This document shows positions 1 to 15,100 of a DNA stretch of 64,000 nucleotides, piece by piece (position 1 is the first letter of the stretch; the number at the start of each line of letters is the position of its first letter). The DNA lies in the NCBI GenBank assembly GCA_002633005.1, contig NMRA01000404.1, positions 271,394 through 335,393 of the forward strand. Direction: 5' to 3'. The stretch comes from Phoronis australis. Its lineage: Eukaryota > Phoronida > Phoronidae. The notes beneath the pieces were generated by a model. The model saw nothing but the letters and a program-made list of their open reading frames with translations. It was not told where the DNA came from and did no database searches. The translations under genes were made by a program, and so were the position numbers.

Positions 1-164
1 TAATATTGAACAGGAAATTACCCTACATTTTCTGCTGAAGTATGCCACAGTTCCACATCTCAGGCGAGGCAGTCCAATCAAGCCTGTTGTACTATTAAGA
101 GGAAATGCATGGTCTGTGTTGTCTTATTCATTATCTTATGTCTTTTTAGATCACACTTTTCATC

Positions 165-3100
165 ATGGATAAATTTGTTGTGGATCTCGACAAAGTGCTG
201 GATGACCTTGAACTTAATGAAGGTGAAATATGTAAATGCTTGCCTAGACAACCATTTGTATACTAGTCATATAAAACTTTAAAGGAGAGAGCAACTGCTT
301 TTGGTGTTACCTTTACCTAAAATAAAAATCCTTGTTTATATTTGAGACATTTTCAGCCTTAATGTTTCCCTAGCCCACTGTGAATCTGCACTTAGAAAAG
401 TGGCATGTCCTAAGTCTTCATTGTTTAGGTTTATGTATATTTACTACAATATGCAATTTGAAAATGAAAATTGAGCAGGAAACCTGCGCATGTATCATTT
501 CCATCATAACAGCAACGGCGTCTTCCCATTTTTGGACATATTCAAGATATTCTGCGCCATCTGCTGGCCATTTTATGATACTAATGAACAAGCCTGTAGG
601 TAAAATGTTCGTAGTGCAGTCGTGGGAACATTTCAAGGCTTTGTATTGCTCTTCTTAAAAGTAAAGGTAACATCAGTTGCATTTCCCCTCCACTGGGTTA
701 GTTTGGTTATTGACCCACATTTGAAGCTGTAGGCAGTAATGTTCAATACTGAGGTGGAGTTATGTGATATCTTGTTGCAACATGTCCAACATTGCTTTAG
801 GCGGTAATGTTCAATACTGAACTGGAGTTATGTGATATCTTGTTACAACATGTTTAACATTGCTTTAGGCAGTAATGTTCAATACTGAGGTGGAGTTATG
901 TGATATCTTGTTATCAACATATTTAACATTGCTTTAGGCAGTAATGTTCAATACTGAGGTGGAGTTATGTGATATCTTGTTATCAACATATTTAACATTG
1001 CTTTAGGCAGTAATGTTCATGGAGTTATGTGATATCTTGTTATCAACATTTTTAACATTGCTTTAGGCAGTAATGTTCAATACTGAGGTGGAGTTATGTG
1101 ATATCTTGTTACAACCTGTTTAACGTTGATGTAACCACGTCTTGTTTGTTTATTGAATATATAATCTGAATAATTTGCTTTATAGTTGTTGGTCATTCTA
1201 TTTTTACTTGCAGTAACATGGACCAGGCTTTAACTATTAGTTTGAATGTAATTAATCAGACATTTCCAAGACCTTTATAAATGCATTTTATCAGCCTGAA
1301 AATGTATTGATCAGGGTTTTATAAATAATTGAAAGTACTGATTGTATTTATTATTATCAGAATGGAGTTCTTCATCAATGAATTATTTTTTCATTAGAGA
1401 ATTCATTAGAGAAGGAAGGTGAATATTAGACTTTCTTGTTCCAGACATATCTCAATGCATTATTTAGATTCATGTCATGATGTGAATCAAAGCGATTCAG
1501 TAGTAGTTCTCTGTTTTCAGATGAGCAGAATGTACCAGGTGCTGGCAAGTCTCAGTTGCTTCAGGGTACTATGGACAACCCTTATTCAGCTCTGAATGAA
1601 CCCGTCATTGCCTCGTCTACAATGCCCAGTCATATCATCAAGACAGATTCAGTTGACAGTACATTGAGTTATGATGCTCCTTACAGCCCCTCACAGCCTC
1701 TCGATTTGTCAGAGGCAGATTTCGGCCCGTCCCCACCTAAACCTTCACTGTTGGATTCCGACGTGTTTAGCCCTGTGCCCACCCTCCTGCCATCCCTGTT
1801 GCCACTGACGCCATCTGTTGTTGGTTCACAGCCCAATGCATCACTGTCTTCACACATGGAGTCCTCACCAACAGTGAGTACTAACACTGTGATGTCTGAG
1901 GCAGATCAAACTGCTCAGTCATGCTTACTGACTAGTGCACAGGACTTAAACAATATGAATTGTGCAGTGGACAGAGGGAGTGAAGAGAAATATTACACAC
2001 ACGCTGGTATTGTGACTATCGATTCTCAGTCGTCCACAATGCAACACAATTGGGCTGACCTTGACCTTGGTATGAAGGACACAGAGAATGTAGAATCAGA
2101 GCGACAGGAACCCATCGGTCAGGACAACTCACCCAGAGGAGGCTCGTCACCTACCAGTTTGACTGATTTTCAGTCAAGTTCTGCCCAGCAACATATAGAT
2201 ATTAACACACTGACAGGTATAGACACCCAGGCTGTTCTACAAAAAACTAGCTCTGGTTGGTCAGAGTCAACCACTGCTGCTCTAGCATCACTGTCAGCAG
2301 GAACTCCCCTGGCTAGTGACACAACTTCACCTTGTGACCAACCTACTGATGACATTGTACATGACAATGTGATGGAATGTCTTATGCAGTCCAATGTGTC
2401 CCCTTCAGATAGGCATTCATCTGAAGGTATTAATGACATTGCCTCTGCTGACATGAATGAGTCAAATGTTGGAAGTGAAACTTCTGAGAGACGACCAATT
2501 GACACCTTGGGATTTGGTGCAATGGCTGGGTTTGGTAATGCTGTTGGGTTTGGTGACACCTTAGATGTGGAGGTGGATGATGGCATTGTTGATGACTATC
2601 TGGGTGATGGTACAGTGAGTGGCCTTGATGTGTCGCAAGTAGAGTCACAGGGTTCAGTTGGAGTGGTGGGCAGTGTGCAGGACACTCTGTCACTGCTGGA
2701 CCCTTACCTGTCAAAGCCCTCTCCTACAGAGTCTGGGGGAGTGTCCCCTGTGGTTGAGAACGGTAACATGGAAGTTGTGCATGTAAAGGGTGTGTGGAGC
2801 AGTGATCAAACTAGAAGTGTTGGGGACATGGTGAGTGTGGCAGGGGAAGAGGAGGGGGCCAGCTCGTTGATGCTGCACCCCTCAGTACCAAAAGAGTCAC
2901 AATTGAATGGTGTTGGTGAAGGAAATGTTGTGGAGTCGTCATCTCCTGGCAGTCTGGGTATTGGTGCCCGCCCTAAGGAGCCAACGCAGACCAAACGCCC
3001 TAGTAGTCTGCTTGGTCTGTCTACTGTAATGCTGGATCCAGCCAACAGGCGGCCAACGCCACCACTACAGCTGAGTAATGACCACCAGGTGGCAGCAACA

Positions 3101-6100
3101 GAAACCTCAAATGATGTCATCAACCGACAGCTGGCAGAGGCCAATAAGAACACACTGTTAAAGAAACAAATGAACGTGGAGATCAAGAATCAGATTCAGC
3201 AGGTATTGTGGTGGGGGGTTAAAGTTAGGAGGTCAAGGTTCAAATTCTAAGCTTCATCTGGAGGGATACATTTATGTTTTGTTCTTCCTGTTGAAGACAT
3301 ATTTCTAATGTATAGTTATGATTATGTGGTGGACATTTATCAGCATTCATCAAGGTGATGAAAACAAATAGAGATTGTAGTCTTCTAAAACAACTTAGTT
3401 TTTGGAGATAGATAGGCGGAACAAGTAGCAATGTCGAGAGAATACATTAAAGACTAGATTAATTTTTCGCATGTGTTCTGAAAAAAATTCTAAATACATT
3501 TCAAGTTTTAAATTATTGTCAGTGGCTCGGCTGTCATGTTATATGACATTTCATTTTGAATTGGTTGTATAGGGAATTTCATTATTATTATTTGTTATTT
3601 TTATTATACTTATTGATTATTATTTCGTTATTATTACCTTTACTACGTCTGCTACTGCTACAGTTGCTACGATCATTCTTATTATTAGGAGATGTTGGCT
3701 GAAGACCCTACTGATAATCGATATGTGGAGGAATGTCAGAGCAATACGTGGCTTGCTGCGAGTCCAACAGAAGAGACCCCTGGTGGTAAACAAAGGAGGC
3801 CAAACAGTTTGAACATACCGAGGCGTCCTGAAATCAGTAGCGCCAGTACAGAGGGGGAGGAGTGTACTGAGAGCAGTGAGTTGAACGTTGACATGACCGA
3901 CTCACCTTCACAAGATGATGCACCAGGTAAGCTGTGGGAGGGCTCATGTTGTTAGACATGTAACTTGTAATGAATGATGGAAGCCTGGCAAGTGGCAGAT
4001 GCATGAGCTTAGCCACTGGATGGTTAGCAATTCTTCCAAAATAAACTATTTAAAATTCTTACCAGCAGTATTTATATGGAGTAAATTTCGTCTATATAAA
4101 TTAATGTCTTCTGAAATTTGCGTAATTTTTGTGTGTCCTCATTAATTGCGGTGTACAGTAGTTTTAAAGAACTGTGACAATTTTCATTGAAGTTAATCTG
4201 ATTTTGTTGAAAAATAAGACTAAATCATTAGGGGGAGACTTTTGCTTCCAAATTCTGGTGATGTTCCATGAGAAGACATATCACCAACATTTTGTGTGAA
4301 ATTAATGTAAAGCTGTGGTGTGATCCTTTCAGGATATTTACTGCATTCTTTAGTCGTTCACATGGCCTTTAGTCGTTCACATGGCCTTTAGTCGTTCACA
4401 TGGCCTTTAGTCGTTCACATGGCCTTTAGTCGTTCACATGGCCTTTTTCACCCATTCCCTACCTTTATTGGTCACACAGTTCACCTGGCTTTCCCTGCAG
4501 TTGTTCAAACTGTTCATCTGGCCTGCCCTACAGTTGTTCATACTGTTCACATGGTCTTCCCTACAGTTGCTTATACTGTTCACATGACCTTCCCTACAGT
4601 TGTTCATACTGTTCACATGGCCTTCCCTACAGTTGTTCACACTGTTCCAGAGTCATCGGAAGATTCAGTTCAGCGTGCAATAATACAACAGCAGTATCAG
4701 CAACAGATTGCACCACAAGCGGCACCCTCTAGCCAAACACAGGCTGAGGTGGTGGCAGGGTTGGACCGCAACCTGGGAGTAGTTCCCCCAGTGTGGATTC
4801 CTGACTCTGACGCGCCTGCGTGCATGGCTTGCCATTCAAAGTTCACATTCACCAAGAGGAGACACCACTGTCGCTCCTGTGGCAAGGTAATGCTGTATTT
4901 TTGTAAGAACTGACATCGTGTATAATTTTCTCTTAATACAAGGTTTGGAATTTTCTTCTTTTACGAAAATTTCCTCTTTGGTTTCGATTTCCTCTTTTTT
5001 GGTTTCCAGTTTCCTCTTTTTTGATTTCCAGTTTCCTTGTTTTTCATCTCTTTTTTATTGTTATTTTGACTTTATTCATGCAAAAACATTTATTTCAGTT
5101 AAATTTTACAACACAAAAATGTACTTCTATCACACACACCTATTTATTTGTGGAACGATACATCTCCTGGAAAACTTTCCTCTTTTTTGTCATTGGTCAT
5201 TCCATGTCCTGTTAATATCAGAAGTTTCTGAAATTTTGACAAAATGTAGACTTATGGGCTTATGTGAGAAATATAGCGACACTCGCATTTGTTAGATTTG
5301 CATAATTTGAATTTGTCCTTACAACACATACAAAGATCTGCTGTATGGTTGGCCTTCTGATAAGTTTGATTTCCCCGAATTCTGGTAATATCTCATAGTC
5401 TATTGGATTTGCCGTATCCTACTTCTACTGTAGGGGTCTGTAAGTAGACAAGTACACTTGCTTAATTTATCACTTGATTTACTATTTTCAAAAGCTTGCT
5501 ACACTGCTGCCAACATTCACCTATTGACATGTTGCTTGGGGGCAAGTCATTTATTTTTATTATAAATTTGGAAAGCTGAATATAATTTCAATTTTTCAGC
5601 TTGTTTGTAGAATCTTGACTATTTGTTTGAGCAGGAACAATAGTTCTCAGTGGTCTGTATATTAGTCTCCTAAACTGGACACTGCATGACCATTACTGAT
5701 CTCTGTTAGGGACATAGACTGCCTCATTAATTTTCAGGTTTATGAATTATTTTCCACATAACTAAACTTGATATTGTTTATGAATTATTTTCCACATAAC
5801 TAAACTTGATATTGTTTATGAATTATTTTCCACATAACTAAACTTGATATTGTTTATGAATTATTTTCCACATAACTAAACTTGATATTGTTTATGAATT
5901 ATGGTATGTTGGCTTCTCATCCTGTTCATTAGATTGTGAACTAAGAGTTTGTCTGTGTTTTGCTATTAATACTGTGTGTTCTACTGACAGGTGTTTTGCA
6001 ATACGTGCTGTAAAATGAAGAGGAAGCTGCAGTACTTGGAGAGTAAAGAAGGACGTGTGTGTAGCACGTGTTACCAGACTCTCTCAACAAGTGAGTAATT

Positions 6101-9100
6101 GTGTTGGACTGATGGCTGCTGTCCCCACATGTAATGGACATCTTTTGTAAAGGTTGTCATGGTCTGGTTTTCTCGTGATAGCTGTGCTGCATGTTGAGTG
6201 TGTCGCCACCTGTTGAGCAGGACCATGAACTGTTTTGCACCATGTTTGGGAATCTTGATCCATGTTTGAAAAGTCTGGTTTGTAAGTTGTGTTTTATAGT
6301 GGTGCTTGTCTTTGTTATTATCCAGTGAAATGACAGTTACGTGCTCAGCAAGTGTTAATGTGATGCTGTAGTGTGCTATTTGTGAATGAACAGAATATGG
6401 AGGATTAGGAGGAGAAAACGTAAAGCACTCTTTGCAGCATGTTTGAATTTTTGCTTGAGGAGAACCTTGCTATCATGCAAACTGTACTTGTTAGTATTTC
6501 TGATGCTTTGTTTGATTTAATATTTGTCGTAATGAATTTCATATCTGTTACTATCCTTAAAAGAAAGTGTCATTATTTTCCTGGTTATTTCAACTGTATT
6601 ATGTTGGCTTTGGATCAACTCATTCAGTCCATGTTCTATAAGCTGCAAAGTTATTGTCTTACTAGTCCTTGTTTATGGTTTATCTTTCCTTTAGTCGAGG
6701 CAGTGGACAAGCTTAACACACCCGGGTTTAGCCCTAATCCTAACAACCCAGCTGAATATTGTTCTACCATCTCACCATATCAACAAGCCCAGGCAAACGT
6801 GCCGCCCCCTAGTGTCATTATACCGGCGGGCGTTCTCAAGAGAGAAGGTAGTATCAGTGCCGTTACGAATGGTTCACTACTCATAGAATCAGGCCATAAA
6901 TGATTGCAGTTTCTGATAGTGTTACCTTATCAGTTAGGAATGGAAATGGATTTAGATGTTGTCAGGCAAAAAGAATACCTCTTAAAAAGTGCTGCAAATG
7001 ATTTACAGTGCTTTGATGTAAATCATCACTTTGAACAAGCTGAAACCTTCTCTGACATCACTGCATGCATGTGACAATGGTGATTTCAATGTGGAAAATA
7101 CAAGATGAAATTGATATTCATTCACACCTCAGACATGAGTGTTGATAATTGTGTTGTGACTGTTTTTTTTTTATTATTGTATTGTGATTGATTGAGATGG
7201 TTGATAACTGTATTGTGATTGGTTGAGATGGTTGATAACTGTAGGTTGAGATGGTTTGTTGAATTCAATCTTACTGTCCTAGTATAACTAAGTATGCTTT
7301 GATCTTTATACAAGTCAACAAGGAATAATCAATAGCTAGTGAGTGAGTCAGCAAAATAATTCTATGGGCACCATGAGTGTTTGTAATGTGACTGTATAGT
7401 ATATGTGGACATGTGAGGAAGGCAGTGTTGTGAAGTGTGTAACTTTTATTTTGGGTCCACTGTTATTCATTATTTTGTCTGCTATGTATCTCAAATGCAC
7501 TAATTGTTATTCAGGAAGCCAAAAACGGGGAGAGGGCAAGTCTGTCATATTCTCTGATGGGATCCGGCCGGGCGGTGATCTGACAGAGCTCGACTCGACC
7601 TCTGATGTACCTTACAGGAAATCGTCAGGGCGACCTCACAAGAAGGTCGAACGACTACCCCCAGATGGCGCAGGTAAGGGGTAGCTTTTAGCTCAGATTC
7701 TTAGGTAGTCACATCATTTTAATGGCTGCAATTATGTATTTTAGACAAATTATCATTTGCTGTTCATAAAACTTATTATGAAATACATTTTCAGGCTTTT
7801 CGTAATGACGCTATGAACTTACCTTCTTTCAAAAAGTACTGTTTGTATTTAGACTCATTTCTGTTATAAAAATGGTTTCAACATGTTCGTTACTCAGACT
7901 AGAAGCTATGCTATTTGTGGCTATGGTCGGCACATGAAGTCACACACTGTGTGGGTAAAGGGGGGGGGGTGTGGCAATGACGAGCTGTCTGGTCTTCCTG
8001 AGGCCAGGAGTCTATTTCATAAAAAGTGACTTTAGAGAAGACTTTGATCTTACGCACCCACTTAATGTTGAACTGTGTAATTATTAGCACAACACGGCTT
8101 GGAAATAATTTGGACAAATTTTCTCAATAATTAGCAATTATGAGTATATTCTCCGATGCTGTATTCATTTGCAAAAATGAGTTTTTAATTATTTTTCAGA
8201 AATAGTTACGTGGAACGTAAGACCAAATTTCTGTCTTAAGTCACTGTTCATGAAGCAGCCCCCTCAGACCTAATGTGCATTTGGATCCTGTCAAGTAAAA
8301 TTCAACTATAAGTAGTCTAGATCAAAAGTTATTTTTTGATAGAAGGTGGAGTTGTAGGACATTTAACTAGTGAAATTTAGATGAGTTGGGAAAACTGAAA
8401 TTAATAAGCCTTGTTGTGATGTAACTTGTTTGTATTTCAAATCCTGTTTGATGATCAAATATTCCAAACAGGACTCATAATACTGTCAATTACAGCTCCA
8501 GAGAACGGGGATGAGGGTTTGTCTGCCGTCAAAACACGTATGGTGAAAATGAACGATAAAAATCAGTGTTTAATTCCTGTGGGTGGCCTGCCACCTGTGG
8601 TGTCTGCAGAGTCAGGTGACTGTGAGCCTTGTGGCGCCACCTCTTAGATTAGCTTCACGTCTGCTGTGTTTAGCTGTGTAGCCTGTATCTGTTTAACATG
8701 GTGGTTCTCTGTCGGCTTGTAGACATTAAGTGTAACATGGTGGCTCTCTGGGTTTTTAACTGCATGGCTTGTTTGCCTGTGATAATGCTTGTTTAAAGCT
8801 GCATGGAACGTAGGCCTGCCTTTGTTTCTGTTTGAGGTCCAGTTTCAAACCTGTCGTACTGTTACATGAATAGAGTATCTCAAACTGATCATTCAGGGCG
8901 TCGGCAAGCAAGAGAAGCTATCTAATTTGACAGTATAGGCCCACCGTTACTATATCGGGCCACTTCAAACCTATTGTTGGAAATCTCTCAATTTCTGTGG
9001 ACTTTAGAAATTAATTGGTATCGGAGCAAATAGGACAAAAATTTCCCTTTACAAATGTAGGCTTGGGAAGCACTGACAGTTTGTTACTAAGTGAGAACAA

Positions 9101-12100
9101 GCTGTGCACATGAAATAAGCCAATTTGTAGAGTCTGCAGTCAAATCATTAGGAACACTCTGTTGTGGCAAACCCCTTGAAATTATTTTGAAGTTGATTAA
9201 GGAACAAAACAGTAGAGACTATTTTCTTAAATGCAGGTGGTCTAAACCAATCAATGGTTTTTAGGTAGGGCATGTTTACAACACCTTTGAAAAGGCGCCA
9301 CGCAAAACGGGAACCAATTTAATGATGGCAAATTTTTAAAGATAGCAATCCGTTGGTCCAAAAGTATTTGCGAGATATTTTTACGATTTCTTCATCAACA
9401 AGAATTTGTCCAATTTTACAGAAGATACACTTTTTGTGTGTAAATAGATTGAATGAGGCAATTAAATCAAAACGAAACCTGGCTCTTCAGCTTTACAATA
9501 TCCGTGTTCAAACTTTTGTGACAATAGTGCAGTTTTGTTTTGAGAGGCTAAAGTTGATAAGATATGTGGTGGCATTGTTGAATACACAAAGGTGTTGAAG
9601 CTCAGTACACCCTGCAGATAGCAGAACAAGCTGTTAATATTGGCTTGTGTGTTTGGTGCTAGACAAACTATGCTTAAATTGTTATTGTTTGTAGAGGCTA
9701 AATGAGCTAAATTTGAAATTTATGCATTTCTTTGGTTTTTGATGATATTGGTCACTACATTTTGTGAGGTCACTAATTTTACAATGGGGACCGTGAACGC
9801 AGGATTTTGTTGATCAAATTTGCATTATTCTAACATTCTTTTTTCTCGAAATGGTAAATTCATCCATGAATAAATTTGCATAAGTTTGCTTCCTATTAGC
9901 ATGGTGGTTTTGCTCTTTCGTGTTTCTGGTCGTGGTTTTCCCAGCTGCAACATATCAGCTACTTCTGTTTCATTAATGCCAGCTCCACCTAGTGTCAGGT
10001 TTCTCATCTCTACTGTTTGCTTCAAGTTGTGTGCTACTGTGTGCACGGTATAGTGCTCTGTTTCAGATGTGAGTTATTAACTTGTTGGACATTTTTGATT
10101 GCCCGGAAAACACACCTCTTTGTAATGATGTTGATGGTTTCCACATCTCTGAAACATTTGACCTTTGGTCAAGTTGGCTGACCATGATAACAACTACGAG
10201 TCCAGTGGCCTACTTCTCGAAGAGTTTAATGGAAAGTTGTTTGGTTTGCCTTTTGTCGTCTAGTCTGCTCCCGAACAGTCACATTTCTGTCTTTTGGTTT
10301 CCAGGTGTAGACAGATTTTTGTGACTTTTAACCTTACCATGATTTCATAAAACAGGCTAAGCCATCCAAAAGTCAAAGGACAATTGACTCTTCAAGAAAT
10401 AGCCCCTGGGGAATCTGAGACTGTGTGGATTTAAACAAAAGAGTAGGTGCTTGGCCCTCCTATGGATGTATGGAAACATATGCAAAATGTATTGTGGGAA
10501 ATCATGCTTCACAGCTGACTAAACACATTAATTGTTTCCAGTCTTTAGAGCCATTGACCACCAAACTTTACTGGACACTTAAGTTGAAAATTGACGAATT
10601 GCATGCCAGACTTAGACTAATTTTTCCAATTTCATGCACTGTGATTTGTTGGTTTTTAAATCAAATGTCAAGTAAAGTTCTTAAAATTCTTAAAAAAAGT
10701 AAAGTTCGGTTGTCGCGAGCCCAGGTGGATAAAGGGAATGGTGTCCTGTCAATCTGTACCATATTTTGCAAACGTATCAGTTTTGGCTCTCCTTACAAAG
10801 GTTCACGATATTACAAAAGGAAATTGACGAACATACTACACACTCTCCAAGACTCATGTTTGAAAACACCAGCAAGTGCTGCCCCCTATTAACTCACCAG
10901 ATATTCACCTAGTGTTGTCAGGAAGCATGAGCCCTTGACCTGTCAGCCACTGTGTTCTGAAAATGTCCAATTATGTTTATAATTCACAACCAAAACAGAG
11001 TGTGTGCTCAAAGCAGTCTACATATTTATATAAATGTATTCAGTGTGGGTCTTTGCATGTGTGCGTGTGTGTGTGTGGCACTTGGTTTTCTGTGGTGTGC
11101 CCTCTGTTGTTGGCTGTGCCAAACAATGCTTCTCTGAGGTGCTGTACTTCACTAGAGATAGTCATGTGACCCCAGTAGCGTAGTGAACATGAAATGTTGG
11201 CAAGGAGCAATCTGTGAAGTGCACTCAATAGTGTTGTCATTCACCAGATTCTACTGTTGACGTATCATGGAATACTTGACCAGCAAGTCATTCAAGCAAT
11301 TACAGTGGAGGTTGTTTTGCCCCGTTTTTCACTTGCAAGTATGGTTTCGTACTCACAAATCTGTTGTGTGATCTTGTGTTACACTAGCATGGTCCCACCT
11401 AACACTAGTGTAGTGCCATGTTACACTAGTGTGGTCTGGCCAAACTCACCAGATACTCACACTATTGACTGCACTCCTGGTTAGCTAACAGTTTGTGTAG
11501 AACGTTATCTGATAGTTCTTGATATGAAACAATCCTGATGAATGTCATATTGTTATCATTCCTGCAAAATGCCAACAAATAAAGACTGAAGTTCAAAATT
11601 ACATAAGCTATCAAAACTGAAATTAAACATAAAATGTGACATTTTAACTGTCTCTATGAAGTTGGTGATAACGAGATTGTAAATCGTATCTGTGTAAAAT
11701 AGTTTGTCTCGGACTACATCAGGTAACATTTGTTATCTTTCAAACTTTTCCTTTCTGTAGATGGTCAGGCTAAAGAAGATCTGATGGAACAGATAAAAAG
11801 TAAGGTTTACATTTTGGTATTCTTCTTTAAAGGCAAGAGAAATGGAATCGTAGCTTTTGTGTTGTAATTAGTGTCAAATTTAATGAAGAAGAAAAATATA
11901 TTTTAATGTTTTTTAGTGTACAAGCCTAACTGGTGTTGAATAATTTTCAAATACAGGTTTTGTATATTGATTATAACTACTTGAGTGTTGCACAAATTTT
12001 CATTTCAGGCTTGAGGTGCTGAATGCTTTTAACAATGTGGTTAACAATGTATATTTGATTGGTTTTCTCAACATTCCTTTTCAGTGGAAGATGCGCCACC

Positions 12101-15100
12101 TGTTGTCTTTGCCATTAACAAAAACCTGTTTGTGTTGGTGAAGATACTCAATTGTAAGTGTCTATTGCCAGTTTTATTGTTGTCTCAGTGCCTTAGAGGT
12201 TTAGGTCAGCAAGTGACTATATATATTGAGAGATAACTTGTTCAGTTGTTCAATATTTTAAGCCGTAACTATGGAGATGTAGAGTAAAACTTGTTTCCAT
12301 TGGTTGTCAAAGAGTTTGCAGGATTTCTGTTCTGCATTACATTTTATTTTTGACCAAAATTCTGGTAAAATTGCTTGGATAACTGTAAGGTTTTTAATGT
12401 CCAAATTTTTTTAATGTCCAAATTTTTTTTTACTATAAAATAACTAAGCAGAATGAATGACGTATTAGACAACATTTGGGTAAATTTGTTTCTGTGTGGT
12501 AGACATTGTGATGTAATGATTGCAGTGGACTGCTGTGTCAACCGGACGTGTTGGTGCTTCACCACCAGGGGTCTGTGCACGGTTGGACAGGAAGAGGTGG
12601 TGATAGTACTAGAGTGTTTGCCTGATGAGAGTCAGGTCCCCAGAGATATCTTTGTACATGTCAATAAACTGTACCAGGATGCTAGTAAAGGTGAGATCTG
12701 CGCTGAGGTAAAGAAGCGTCACTCGTGTTGTTGTAGACTTAGTCGCTGATCTATCGGTCATACCCCGTTCACATGAATCTATCGGTCATACCCCGTTCAC
12801 ATGGATCTATCACTCATACTCAGTTCACATGGATCTATCACTCATTCCCTGTTAGTGTGGCCCTTTATGCAAATTTTATTCATATAAACAAGCTGTCTAG
12901 ATTGTATGTGAATGCCACCTTTCTTTTAAGTAATCAAATTGTGTTACTGTGAAAGTCAGAAATGCTGTTTGATTTGTGGACAGTTTGTTTTGACAAAGTG
13001 TGTAACTGCAACTCACTGTATGCTTATTAAGCAAGCATGTGATAACCAGACTGTTCACTGCAATTAGATCTATCTGGAAATCTCATAAGTTGTATGTTGA
13101 CAATGGAATGAGGTTCCCACTCAAAAACAAATCTTAAATCATTCAGTTAATTAAGACATATCTGTTCTTAAATAACGTGTTTCTCCCCACATTAACCCTT
13201 AAATAACGTGTTTCTCCCCACATTAACCCTTAAACAACGTGTTTCTCCCCACATTAACCCTTAAACAACGTGTTTCTCCCCACATTAACCCTTAAATAAC
13301 GTGTTTCTCCCCACATTAACCCTTAAATTCTCCCACCAGGTGTCAAAGTTAGTCACATGGGTCACTCAATAGTGACTCAACCCTTCCTGGACAGTCGGGA
13401 CCATTGTGGTTTCCTCTACCTACACACCACATTCCAGTGTCTACAGAAGCTGATGCTGCCTGAGCCCCCCTACCTCTTCGCTGTACTGCTCCAGAAGTGG
13501 GAGACGCCGTGGGCCAAGGTGTTCCCTCTCCGACTAATGCTGAGGCTGGGTGCAGAGTACAGATGTAAGTTATAGAGTGAATGGAACACTTCTAAATCCT
13601 TGCTGATACATGATATAGGGGTTATTGGCCCTTTTCCTCGTAGTACCAGAATTTTTTCCTGGCTTCTGCATCTGGCTAGATGGATTATATCCTACTACTA
13701 TTGTTGATAAATGCTAAAATAGTCGTCCTTTGGAAATCTGTATTTCTTTGTTTATCTGCTGCTGCTTGCTCCTTCATTTTACTTGAAGATTTCTCATTCC
13801 CCTATTCTGTGGTGGCCATGGGCTCCCTGTTTTTTAAACCCAATTTGAGCTGTTCCTGTTGACCTTCATTACAGACTACCCATGCCCAGTGATCAGTGTG
13901 CGTCACCGTCGGCCCGTCTACTGTGAGGTGGGTCACACCATTATGAACCTGTTGGCTGACTTCAGGAACTTCCAGTACATGTTACCTCACATACCCGGGG
14001 TGACTGTTCATATGCAGGACAAGAAGACGTATATTAACTTTCCCAGGAATAGATACGACCAGGTACTCACACCTCCAGTCATATACCCTAAAAATCTGAC
14101 CAATGTCAGATGAAAATAATTGTCAAAATTGATCTTTTTTTGTTTTTCAATGGCTTTTAACATTTTTGTCAAAGTCCACAATTTCGGAAAACATTGGTAT
14201 AGAACTTAAAAATGATAAAGCATTTATTCATTGCTATTTATCTTTTACAAAAAAATTCTCTTGTTGACTTGGAAACATTTTATATCATGTTGTATAATGT
14301 TGAATTTTACGATAATTATCAAAATATGGCGTAAGCCCTTTCACACTTCATCAATGAAGCTGGGTTGGCATGCCATTGTATTACTAATAAATATAACTTA
14401 TATGTCTAGCATTGACTAGGACAAGTTGGGTGTTCAGTTCTTGAGGATCAGGTGCCCAAGGATTTTGTCTCCAAAGATTTGTATGTCGCTGTATTGTATA
14501 GTACTGTATTTGTATTGTGGGGAGTTGCATTAAGATTTGGACTTCTTTTCTTTTGCATTATTGTTATTGGTTTTGAGCAAGTTGTCTGCTCCATTTGAAA
14601 ATTGCAAGTTTTTTCCTGTTTACCTCATGTATATAGCACCATTTTTCACTTCACCTTCCCTTCAGATCTGCAAAGTGGTTAGTAACTGTAATGACCACGT
14701 GATGGCGCTGGCAGCAACGTTCAGTATGGAGGCTGATTCCCACTTGGTGTGTATACAGAATGATGAGGGCACCTATCAGACACAGGCCATCAACATTCAG
14801 AATAAGCCAAGGAAAGGTGAGCTGCCCTTACTGCAATTGTAACATGTGTATATTCATTACTTACTGTATTGATGGTCCAATTCATGCAGTTTGTAAGTAG
14901 ACATACTTGCAAGTTGAGAACATTATATGGTTCATCTATGTTGCCTTCAACAAAATGTTCATAAAGCTGTGAACAAAACTTCACAGTGTGTTTCTTAGGT
15001 GCAAGAATTTCCTGAAAAAGCAGGATCACGCAATGCATACTGTAGCAACATGGTGGCCAGTGATATGATTGGTCGGCGAGGTTGGAATATTGAATTATGG

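Noticed and set aside
9353-10892. Several 70-155-aa frames in ZFYVE9 intron 8
   Set aside because: No family resemblance, no repeat-element domain and no phase-compatible splice sites.
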